Below, piece by piece: positions 56,744 through 64,000 of a stretch of DNA of 64,000 nt. Source of the DNA: Aquisalibacillus elongatus (GTDB taxonomy: Bacteria > Bacillota > Bacilli > Bacillales > Alkalibacillaceae); the NCBI RefSeq assembly GCF_003843875.1, contig NZ_RKRF01000008.1, forward strand, positions 558,001 to 622,000, read 5' to 3'. Position 1 is the stretch's first letter, and each line of letters starts with the position of its first letter. Under the pieces are notes generated by a model. It searched no databases, had not been told where the DNA came from, and worked only from the letters and a program-made list of their open reading frames with translations. The translations under genes were made by a program, and so were the position numbers.

Positions 56744-57490
56744 ATGGAAATTAAACTACCAGAACCATTTACATTTGAAAAAGGGAATCGAGCTGTCTTA
56801 TTACTACATGGATTTACAGGCCATACAGCAGATGTTCGAATGCTAGGGCGATTTTTAGAGAAAAAAGGCTACACATCACACGCGCCGATTTATGAAGGTC
56901 ATGGTGCACCGCCAGAGGATTTAGTTAAATCAACAGCTAATGATTGGTGGCAGGATGTGTTAGATGGATATGATCATTTAAAAAATTCAGGTTATGACGA
57001 AATTGCTGTTGCAGGATTATCATTAGGAGGTGTACTCGCTCTTAAATTAGCTTACAACAAACCAGTAAAAGCCGTAATTCCGATTTGCACACCTATGTAT
57101 TTTGATAATGTTGAGGAATTGACGCAAGGTTTTAAGCAATTTGCGAAAGAATATAAGCAGTTAGAAAAGAAAGAAGACGACCAAATCCAGAATGAAATAG
57201 AGGAATTAATGAAAGATTCCGATGAGACGTTTGAAACGCTCAGTCATTTGATCCAGGAAGTGCATGACAATGTTGATACCATTTACGCTCCGGCGTACGT
57301 ACTTCAGGCAGAAGAAGATGACATGATTAATAAAGATAGTGCCAATTATATTTATGAAAATATTGAATCAGACGAAAAAGATATTAAGTGGTACGAAGGT
57401 GCACCACACGTGATTACATTAAGTGATTACAAAGATCAGGTGCACGAAGACGTCTATCAATTTTTAGAAGGGCTGGATTGGTCAGAATAG
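56744..57490 (+). CDS. est: Carboxylesterase (Est30-like)
   Basis: 248 residues, alpha/beta hydrolase. Nucleophile elbow GLSLGG, oxyanion HGFTGH near residue 24, Asp near AEEDDMI and His in APHVITL. ATG 56744 has GGGAGGAG upstream; an in-frame TTG at 56726 is not needed. Located between secG and rnr as usual; physiological substrate unknown. Confidence 0.92.
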   Translation: MEIKLPEPFTFEKGNRAVLLLHGFTGHTADVRMLGRFLEKKGYTSHAPIYEGHGAPPEDLVKSTANDWWQDVLDGYDHLKNSGYDEIAVAGLSLGGVLALKLAYNKPVKAVIPICTPMYFDNVEELTQGFKQFAKEYKQLEKKEDDQIQNEIEELMKDSDETFETLSHLIQEVHDNVDTIYAPAYVLQAEEDDMINKDSANYIYENIESDEKDIKWYEGAPHVITLSDYKDQVHEDVYQFLEGLDWSE

Positions 57491-57505
57491 AAATGAGGTG
57501 ACAAT

Positions 57506-59710
57506 ATGGAAGGATTGAAACAACAGTTGATGACGTATTTTGAAGAAGAGGTTCAAAGACCGATGAAAGTCTCGGACCTTCAAGAAGAAATGGATCTTCA
57601 CGATGGTGATCAACTAAAAACATTAATGAATTCATTAAATGAACTAGAAGAAGAGGGAAAGCTCGTACGAAATCGTAAAAACCGCTACGGCTTACCGGAA
57701 AAAATGAACCTAATCCGTGGCCGTATTCAAATGCACTCTAAAGGATTTGCATTTTTAATCCCGGATGATGAAGACCGATCTGATATCTACATTCATCAGT
57801 CCGATTTAATGACAGCGATGAATGGTGATACAGTACTCGTTCGCGTTGAATCGGATTCAGTCGCAGGGAACCGCCCAGAAGGTGTTGTCGTAAGAATCGT
57901 AGAACGCAATAACGCGCCAATTGTCGGGACGTATCAGGATAATGGTCGTTTTGGCTTTGTGATTGCTGATGATAAGCGAATCCCGAATGATATTTTTATC
58001 CGAGAAGGTAATTCCGGCGGTGCCATTGACGGACATAAAGTTATTGTCAAAATTACTGTATACCCTGAAGGACGAAAAAGTGCAGAAGGGGAAGTCGTTG
58101 ATATTTTAGGTCACAAAAATGACCCTGGCATTGAGATCTTATCGATTTTACACAAGCATGGGATCAATTCGGATTTCGACCCGGAAACGATCGAACATGC
58201 GAACTCAGTGCCGGATGAGATTTCAGAAGACGAAATCCCGAACCGCCGTGATTTACGAGACAAAATGATCGTGACTATCGACGGTGCTGACGCCAAAGAC
58301 TTAGACGATGCCGTTCGTGTTGAAAAAATGGACAACGGCAACTACTTATTAGGCGTTTATATTGCCGATGTTTCGTACTATGTAACCCAAGGCTCACCAA
58401 TTGATAAGGAAGCATTTGAAAGAAGTACAAGTACTTATTTAACCGACCGTGTCGTACCGATGATTCCGCACCGACTGTCTAATGGTATTTGTTCCTTAAA
58501 CCCACAAGTTGATCGTTTAACGTTAGGCTGTGAGATGGAAATCGATTCAAACGGCGATATCGTTAATCATGAAATTTTCCAATCTGTCATTAAAACGAAT
58601 GAGCGCATGACGTATGTTGACGTTAACGGCATTCTAAGTGGTGAGGAAGCTTTAAGAGACCGCTACGAATCACTTGTGCCGATGTTTGAAAACATGCAGG
58701 AACTTGCTCAGGTTTTGAGAAATAAACGTATGGCGCGTGGTGCGATTGATTTTGACTTTAAGGAAGCAGAAATTTTAGTCGATGATCAAGGCGAGCCGAC
58801 CGATGTAGTCCTTCGTGAACGTGGCGAAGCTGAACGAATCATTGAAGACTTTATGTTAGCCGCGAACGAAACAATTGCTGAGCATTTCCATTGGATGGAC
58901 GTGCCGTTTATTCACCGAATTCACGAAGACCCAGATCCTGGCAAACTTCAAACATTCTTTGAATTCGTTGCTAACTTAGGTTATACAATTAAAGGCTCGA
59001 TGGATGACATTCATCCAAAAGCCTTGCAAGGTGTGTTAGAAGAAATACGCGGCAGTAGAGAGGACTTAGTTGTCTCTAAACTGATGCTAAGATCCATGCA
59101 ACAAGCCCGCTATGCGCCTGAGAGTGTCGGACACTTTGGGCTTGCGACGGATTTCTACACACATTTTACATCACCAATTCGTCGTTACCCAGATTTAATT
59201 GTCCATCGCTTAATACGCACGTATTTAATTGAGGGCAATATAGGAAAAGACACGCAAGATCATTGGAGTCAAAAACTCCCAGACATCGCTCGTCACACAT
59301 CCGAAATGGAACGACGTGCGGTGGATGCTGAGCGCGAGACCGATGACCTTAAGAAAGCTCAATTTATGAGTCATAAAATTGGTGAAGAGTTTGATGGTAT
59401 CGTTAGCTCAATCACGAACTTCGGTATGTTTGTTGAACTTCCGAATACGATTGAAGGCTTAGTGCACGTCAGTACGCTAACCGACGATTATTACCATTAC
59501 GATGACCGCCACCAAGTGATGATCGGTGAGCGGACAGGTAATATTTATCGAATTGGCGATGCCGTTCGTGTACAAGTCGTCAGCACCAACGTTGAAGAAC
59601 GTGCCGTTGATTTTGAAATTGTCAGCGCAGATGAAGACGATGAGGTTGTTGAGGAGCCTAAGGTTATTAAGGCAAAGAAACTCAATAAACGACCACGTAA
59701 AAACAAATAA
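57506..59710 (+). CDS. rnr: Ribonuclease R
   Basis: 734 residues, 3'-5' exoribonuclease. N-terminal helix-turn-helix (to about 60), two cold-shock domains ([20 protein letters not shown]), the RNB catalytic core with [12 protein letters not shown], an S1 domain ([20 protein letters not shown]) and a basic tail. It works with SmpB/tmRNA in mRNA turnover, and that gene pair lies downstream. Confidence 0.95.
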   Translation: MEGLKQQLMTYFEEEVQRPMKVSDLQEEMDLHDGDQLKTLMNSLNELEEEGKLVRNRKNRYGLPEKMNLIRGRIQMHSKGFAFLIPDDEDRSDIYIHQSDLMTAMNGDTVLVRVESDSVAGNRPEGVVVRIVERNNAPIVGTYQDNGRFGFVIADDKRIPNDIFIREGNSGGAIDGHKVIVKITVYPEGRKSAEGEVVDILGHKNDPGIEILSILHKHGINSDFDPETIEHANSVPDEISEDEIPNRRDLRDKMIVTIDGADAKDLDDAVRVEKMDNGNYLLGVYIADVSYYVTQGSPIDKEAFERSTSTYLTDRVVPMIPHRLSNGICSLNPQVDRLTLGCEMEIDSNGDIVNHEIFQSVIKTNERMTYVDVNGILSGEEALRDRYESLVPMFENMQELAQVLRNKRMARGAIDFDFKEAEILVDDQGEPTDVVLRERGEAERIIEDFMLAANETIAEHFHWMDVPFIHRIHEDPDPGKLQTFFEFVANLGYTIKGSMDDIHPKALQGVLEEIRGSREDLVVSKLMLRSMQQARYAPESVGHFGLATDFYTHFTSPIRRYPDLIVHRLIRTYLIEGNIGKDTQDHWSQKLPDIARHTSEMERRAVDAERETDDLKKAQFMSHKIGEEFDGIVSSITNFGMFVELPNTIEGLVHVSTLTDDYYHYDDRHQVMIGERTGNIYRIGDAVRVQVVSTNVEERAVDFEIVSADEDDEVVEEPKVIKAKKLNKRPRKNK

Positions 59711-59711
59711 A

Positions 59712-59744
59712 AAAACAGCCACAGTTGATCGCTGTGGCTGTTTT
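59712..59744. terminator. Bidirectional terminator
   Basis: AAAACAGCCACAG and its exact complement with a 7-base loop, between convergent rnr and the GNAT gene. Confidence 0.92.
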
Positions 59745-59749
59745 ATGGT

Positions 59750-60613
59750 TTACTTCCATTTTCCGTGTAATATCCAAGGGTCTTGAATTTGAAAGGCGTC
59801 ATCGACTGCTTTTTCGCGGGTCGTATCCGTTAAGTCAGTGCGAATATGAACATCTTCACCGTACTCTTTTTTGAAGAGTTCATGCGTTTCAAAGATGGTT
59901 TCCCATAAGCCTGGCTGTTCAAACAGGTCATCCCATAAATAGACGACATGCGCATAGTTATACTTTTTCTGGTCGTAATAGATGATTAGCACGCGGTCGT
60001 TTTCTGGGTTTTTAAAGAAATACCAGTCCTTAATCTCATCATCCTTAAACAACTTAGAAGAGGCAGGGAAAGGATAGTAAGCTTGATATGGAAAAATTAA
60101 CTCAGAATCCTGTTCAAATTTAGAAGTCCACTCACGCTTCTCATCTAAAGAGGTAATTGGAGTCCAAGGCTCACCTTTTTCGTAGTTTAACAGCCTAGGT
60201 TTAACCAAGGTGGACGCGTGAAATGTTATTAACTGAGGTAAGTCCGATTTTTCCATCACTCTTAAGGCTGAGTAGTTATGGAGCTGCGTGTTGGCTCCAA
60301 CCCACTTAATCTCTGGGACTTGATTAAGTTCTTTTATTATATGTTTGAATAATTGAGTGGCATAACCATTCCCAGAATAACGAATGTCACTTCTTAAACG
60401 GCCAAGCATCGCATATTGTTCAGCAAATATCGTATAACCCGCAATGGATACGAGTTGACTTTCAACAAATAAACCGTATACTTTATGTTCATCATTCGTC
60501 ATGAGTCGCTCCCAGATCCGAATGATATAGTCATCTTCAATACCCGTTTCCATTTGCGTCAAAAGATCATAATCATCCATGGTTAACGGGCGAATTTGAA
60601 CGGTGTCAATCAT
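59750..60613 (-). CDS. GNAT-family N-acetyltransferase
   Basis: 287 residues. The N-terminal half holds the acetyl-CoA fold: YGLFVESQLVSIAGY, then LRSDIRYSGNGYATQLFKHI, a variant of the R/Q-x-x-G-x-G/A pattern. The C-terminal half is unassigned. Located as a minus-strand gene between rnr and smpB. Substrate unknown. Confidence 0.8.
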   Translation of the reverse strand: MIDTVQIRPLTMDDYDLLTQMETGIEDDYIIRIWERLMTNDEHKVYGLFVESQLVSIAGYTIFAEQYAMLGRLRSDIRYSGNGYATQLFKHIIKELNQVPEIKWVGANTQLHNYSALRVMEKSDLPQLITFHASTLVKPRLLNYEKGEPWTPITSLDEKREWTSKFEQDSELIFPYQAYYPFPASSKLFKDDEIKDWYFFKNPENDRVLIIYYDQKKYNYAHVVYLWDDLFEQPGLWETIFETHELFKKEYGEDVHIRTDLTDTTREKAVDDAFQIQDPWILHGKWK

Positions 60614-60706
60614 GTCGTGAACCCCCTTAAATTCTTATCTAATTACATATAGTGCCACAAAAATGAAATCATTGTCTATTAAAACGTTAAATAGGATTTT
60701 GACAGT

Positions 60707-60734
60707 TTGCTTTACGCCTTGTATTTGGTAAAAT
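60707..60734 (+). promoter_or_regulatory. Promoter of smpB
   Basis: TTGCTT (60707-60712), 16 bp, TAAAAT (60729-60734), 28 bp before the start. Confidence 0.6.
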
Positions 60735-60761
60735 ATCGTTATGCAGTGAGGAGGAAGAGAA

Positions 60762-61223
60762 ATGGCGAAAAAAAGTTCTGATGCCATTGCAACAAACCGA
60801 AAAGCTAGACATGACTTTTTTATAGAAGAAACGTTTGAAGCGGGAATTGTGCTAAAAGGTACAGAGATTAAATCGATTCGCGCTGGAAGAGTGAACTTAA
60901 AGGACGCCTTCGCTCGGATCTCAAAAGGGGAAGCTTATGTTCATAACTTGCATATCTCACCTTATGAGCAAGGCAACCAATTTAACCACGAACCAACACG
61001 AGCAAGAAAACTTTTACTTCATAAAAAAGAAATTAATAAGCTAATTGGTCAAACACAGCAAAAAGGCTACTCCTTAGTCCCACTCAAAATTTATATTAAA
61101 AACGGTGTGGCTAAGTTATTGATTGGATTAGGTAAAGGTAAGAAGAAATATGACAAACGTGAAGACTTAAAACAAAAGGCCATGAAACGCGATGTCGAAC
61201 GCGCTTTAAAGGATAACTACTAA
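60762..61223 (+). CDS. smpB: SsrA-binding protein SmpB
   Basis: 153 residues. [40 protein letters not shown] and the basic tail [20 protein letters not shown] are diagnostic. It loads tmRNA on stalled ribosomes; its partner RNA lies 75 bp downstream. Confidence 0.97.
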   Translation: MAKKSSDAIATNRKARHDFFIEETFEAGIVLKGTEIKSIRAGRVNLKDAFARISKGEAYVHNLHISPYEQGNQFNHEPTRARKLLLHKKEINKLIGQTQQKGYSLVPLKIYIKNGVAKLLIGLGKGKKKYDKREDLKQKAMKRDVERALKDNY

Positions 61224-61236
61224 GCAAGTATTTCCA

Positions 61237-61264
61237 TTTTCAATTGTATGAGTGCGTGTTATAA
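61237..61264 (+). promoter_or_regulatory. Promoter of ssrA
   Basis: TTTCAA, 16-bp spacer and a perfect TATAAT (61259-61264). Predicted transcript start is about 28 nt before mature tmRNA. Confidence 0.6.
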
Positions 61265-61298
61265 TAAGTATACAAACGAATAAAGTTTGATTTTATCC

Positions 61299-61655
61299 GG
61301 GGACGTTCCGGATTCGACAGGGATAGGTCGAGCTTAAGTAGCGAGCCGAGGTGACGACTCGTTAAACGTCATACAGTTAATAATAACTGGCAAACAAAAC
61401 GATTTCGCTGTAGCTGCGTAAGCAGATTCTACAGGATCCTTCCTGCCATCGCCCGTGTGGCAGCCTGAAGGGTCTCAAACGAAGCGGGCTACGCTAAAGG
61501 CCACCGTCTGAGGTCTTTAGAAGAGAATAATCAGACTAGTCACTCGGAAGCCTGTCGGTAGGCTGAAGGGTCGGCGAATGACAATATACCGAATACGCTC
61601 GTAGAAGCTTAAGTGCCGATATCCTTGGACGCGGGTTCGACTCCCGCCGTCTCCA
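61299..61655 (+). ncRNA. ssrA: tmRNA
   Basis: 357 nt. The tRNA-like ends pair as GGGGACG/CGTCTCC with discriminator A, and the T arm contains GGGTTCGACTCCC. The tag frame starts at GGC 61389 and ends TAA 61419-61421, encoding GKQNDFAVAA, so the full tag is A-GKQNDFAVAA, close to the staphylococcal tag. CCA is not encoded. Confidence 0.97.
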
Positions 61656-61695
61656 TAATTTTGCATTAAAACTAAAATGCAAATGTGTGACTTAA

Positions 61696-61730
61696 GGCAT
61701 AAGTTTGCAGTAATTGCAAACTTATGCTTT
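61696..61730 (+). terminator. Hairpin after ssrA
   Basis: GCATAAGTTTGC/GCAAACTTATGC with a 6-base loop, then TTTAAAAAA. Probable terminator of tmRNA. Confidence 0.75.
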
Positions 61731-61766
61731 AAAAAACTCTCTACAATTTTATGCTTGAAATAATGA

Positions 61767-61800
61767 ACTGTAAACATTAAATAGCGTTTACAGTTTTTTT
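61767..61800 (+). terminator. Second terminator downstream of ssrA
   Basis: ACTGTAAAC/GTTTACAGT stem with a long T run, 40 bp after the first hairpin. Confidence 0.85.
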
Positions 61801-61981
61801 GTTTTATACAAATGTAAATTAATTTATTAATAACTTCATTATAAAACAATGAACTAAAAAATGGATAATTATGTTACGATTTAAGAAAGAATTTTAAGAG
61901 TTTGTGAAGAAATGTACTTAAATTAACGGGGCAGGTTAGTTGAACAAGAAAAAGCGTAATTTGTAGTGGGAGGTGTAGGTC

Positions 61982-63010
61982 ATAAAAAAATTCTATGTTC
62001 CAATTTTACTTGTGTTTCTCCTAAGTTTTATGGGAGGAAGTTACTTTATCTTACGGCTTAGTAATATTAGCAACATTACAGTAATTTTATTAACGTTAAC
62101 CCTAATGATTCTCCCTCCAATGAGTGTCTATTGGTTATTGATACGTCCAAAGTCAATGCCGAAATTATTTGTTTATCTTTCAATTATTGTATGTTTGGGA
62201 GCATCCCATTTAATAATCCCTTCTTCGCAAAAGGGATTATTTAATCAGATTTTGATTTGGCTTATACCTGTCTTGGAAGTTAGTATCGTAATTGTAGTAG
62301 TGTATAGTGTTATAAAAAGCATAATCCGCTATAAGAGAAACAATAAAAGTAAAGAAAACGATTTTCTTGAAATAACTAGAATAACGCTTGAACCTAAATT
62401 GGGCAACGGTTTTGTTTTAGAAGCAATTTTAACAGAACTAAGCGTTTTCTATTATTCAATAGTAGGATGGTTCAGAAAACCAACCGTGATTGAAAATGGA
62501 AAAGTCTATTCATATCATAAGACTTCGCAGATAAAGACTATTGTAATCGTATTCTCAATCTTAATTATATTGGAAGGAATATTATTTCATTTTCTTATCC
62601 AGTTATGGAGTGAAGTTGCTGCGTGGATTTTTACAATAATAAATATCTATGCATTGCTTTATATGATAGGACTGTATAATTCTGTACGATTTTTGCCTCA
62701 TAACTTTTATGGAGATAAACTCATTATTCGCTTTGGATACCAGAGCAGTATTGAATTAGATATTACAAATATAGAAAGTATCAAAACCGCAAGAGAACAA
62801 GGTGGCATTTGGGAAAATAAATCTAAAGAAACGTATTACGCATTGTTGAATATGGATACTCCACAGTATGAAATCTTTTTAAAAGAACCTGTTTTAATGA
62901 TAAGTTCGTATGGAAGAAAAAAATATGTTAAAACGATTGTATTTAGGACTGACGAACCAAAAAAAATGGTTGAGGAGATAAATTTTAATATAAACTCTTT
63001 AAGTGGATAA
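61982..63010 (+). CDS. Membrane protein with C-terminal PH-like domain; probable ATA start
   Basis: From ATA 61982 the protein would start MKKFYVPILLVFLLSFMGG (342 residues), a natural basic-then-hydrophobic N-terminus, and GGGAGG lies 8-10 bases upstream. The next possible start is GTG 62012 without a ribosome site. About six membrane helices, then a soluble tail (DITNIESIKTAREQGGIW) with a beta-rich, PH-like pattern similar to the neighbour gene at 63224. I do not recognise the family. It is in an AT-rich tract after tmRNA, a common insertion site for foreign DNA. Confidence 0.6.
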   Translation: MKKFYVPILLVFLLSFMGGSYFILRLSNISNITVILLTLTLMILPPMSVYWLLIRPKSMPKLFVYLSIIVCLGASHLIIPSSQKGLFNQILIWLIPVLEVSIVIVVVYSVIKSIIRYKRNNKSKENDFLEITRITLEPKLGNGFVLEAILTELSVFYYSIVGWFRKPTVIENGKVYSYHKTSQIKTIVIVFSILIILEGILFHFLIQLWSEVAAWIFTIINIYALLYMIGLYNSVRFLPHNFYGDKLIIRFGYQSSIELDITNIESIKTAREQGGIWENKSKETYYALLNMDTPQYEIFLKEPVLMISSYGRKKYVKTIVFRTDEPKKMVEEINFNINSLSG

Positions 63011-63223
63011 AAAGATAATTGTTCAATTAACTGGGGCAATAGCTTAAGAAGGCGATCATTATGTTGGTCGTCTATTTATTTTATCTGATAAAATGTTGGA
63101 ATATTATGTTAACATTATTTTAGAAAGGTCTTGAGCTAAATAGGAAGTATAGTGGAGTAAGCTTCAATGTATTTTTGAGACCCATAAAAGGTATTATTCG
63201 TAACGTAAAATAGAGGTGATAAA

Positions 63224-63664
63224 TTGTATTTTTCGTCAAAAAAAGACTCATGGATGACAATTATAGTTTGGTTGTTTGCATTTCTTTTTATTGTGCCACC
63301 TATTTTCTCTCCAGACTTTGGAGTTTGGATGACCCCTGAGTTCCTGGACCAACATTGGATCAAAATAGTTTTTTTATGTCCAATAGGATTTTGTTTACTA
63401 TGGATATGGTTTAAGACTGGATATACAATCCAAAACAATTTTATCAAAATACAATACGGACCTTTTAAAAAGGAAATAAAGATTGATGAAATTCACAGTA
63501 TTAGGGAGACCAAGAATCCATTTACAGCTCCCTCGCTTTCAATGTACCGAATTGAAATAAATTACGGAAAATATAATACAATACAAATCTCTCCTAAAAA
63601 CATAGATGAATTTATATACGAGTTAGAAAAGAGAAATTCCAATATTCAAATTAAAAAAATTTAA
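63224..63664 (+). CDS. Small membrane protein with bacterial PH-like domain (SunI-like)
   Basis: 146 residues, TTG start with AGAGGTGAT. Two N-terminal membrane helices (TIIVWLFAFLFIVPPIF, IVFLCPIGFCLLWIW) precede a PH-like beta domain (IKIDEIHSIRETKNP, YNTIQISPKNIDEFIYELEK). The pattern fits the PH_4/SunI family, in which one member gives lantibiotic immunity; no bacteriocin gene is visible here, so immunity is only a possibility. Confidence 0.65.
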   Translation: MYFSSKKDSWMTIIVWLFAFLFIVPPIFSPDFGVWMTPEFLDQHWIKIVFLCPIGFCLLWIWFKTGYTIQNNFIKIQYGPFKKEIKIDEIHSIRETKNPFTAPSLSMYRIEINYGKYNTIQISPKNIDEFIYELEKRNSNIQIKKI

Positions 63665-63799
63665 CCTTTAAATGGATAAAAAGCAATATTCAAGTAAAAA
63701 GGCAAGAATTGAAGAGAGAAGTTTGACTCTTGTTCAGGAGAAAGGTACATAATGAGATAATTGTTTTCGAATTATAAAAATTTGAAAGGGGTTTTAAAA

Positions 63800-64000
63800 A
63801 TGAGTGAGAAATTATTGAGGGTTGGAACTACTTATATTCCAGTAACTAATGTAGAACTTTCATCTGAATGGTATGTAAATAAATTAGGTGCGGAGTTAAG
63901 TTATATAGATGAAGACAAAGCGATTTTAAATCTTGCTAACCAAAGTATTTTTTTAGTTAAGTCAAATGAAAATCAAAGTTCTAATTTTATTGATATTTAT
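63800..64000 (+). CDS. VOC (glyoxalase-like) protein, partial
   Basis: ATG 63800 after GAAAGGGG. The visible 67 residues begin MSEKLLRVGTTYIPVTNVE and contain SSEWYVNKLGAEL, the first module of a vicinal-oxygen-chelate domain. It runs off the window end. Confidence 0.7.
   Translation, partial: MSEKLLRVGTTYIPVTNVELSSEWYVNKLGAELSYIDEDKAILNLANQSIFLVKSNENQSSNFIDIY

Overview
The window comes from a low-GC Gram-positive bacterium of the family Bacillaceae. The evidence is a cggR-gapA-pgk-tpiA-gpmI-eno operon with a CggR-type operator, secG-est-rnr-smpB-ssrA in the usual order, clpP behind a CtsR box, a yojN/yojO pair and a yfmT/yfmS pair. Several sodium-coupled transporters are compatible with a salt- or alkali-adapted lifestyle, but that is inference and I do not name a genus.

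Layout. 1-3701 (minus): a catabolic operon (CoA-transferase, acyl-CoA dehydrogenase, semialdehyde dehydrogenase) whose order fits a glutarate-type route; it has a strong promoter and a leader ending in an intrinsic terminator. 3706-6502 (minus): a MoxR ATPase/VWA pair. 6806-10084 (plus): YhdT-PanF pantothenate symport and an AtoE-type short-chain fatty acid carrier. 10128-10782 (minus): clpP. 10937-11008: tRNA-Arg(CCG).

10946-38226 is an integrated genomic island of about 27 kb, much richer in AT than its flanks. It sits at the 3' end of tRNA-Arg, is bounded by a perfect 65-bp direct repeat, and starts with a tyrosine integrase. An identical 17-bp motif lies inverted just inside each end and may be an integrase arm site. 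The cargo is mostly anti-phage type: a PD-(D/E)XK protein, a MazF-like toxin without an obvious antitoxin, a CoiA-like protein, a KAP-type NTPase, an N6-methylase paired with a PLD-helicase fusion, a two-gene CBASS (CD-NTase plus S-4TM pore), a GIY-YIG/DUF4357 protein, and a run of nuclease-like genes including a recombinase-like protein ending in a zinc ribbon. Two genes look frameshifted (GIY-YIG, HNH). A gene-free stretch at about 16030-16340 is GC-rich, full of strong hairpins and unlike its surroundings; it is the best candidate for an uncharacterised structured RNA.

38379-47376 returns to the core genome: a KtrB-like K+ channel, small membrane or lipoproteins, an ArsR-SRPBCC-VOC operon, yfmT-yfmS, a TM-helix-repeat channel and a glutaredoxin-like protein. 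47382-54736 is the glycolytic operon, 54830-56074 a dicarboxylate/amino acid symporter, 56381-61655 secG, est, rnr, a GNAT gene, smpB and tmRNA. After tmRNA the DNA becomes AT-rich again with membrane/PH-like proteins and a VOC protein cut by the window end.

The least explained recurring structure is a set of four intergenic arrays (about 6602, 8558, 53180 and 56123). Each has its own short core repeated 5-10 times at a spacing of almost exactly 21 bp. All four are in core DNA and none is in the island.
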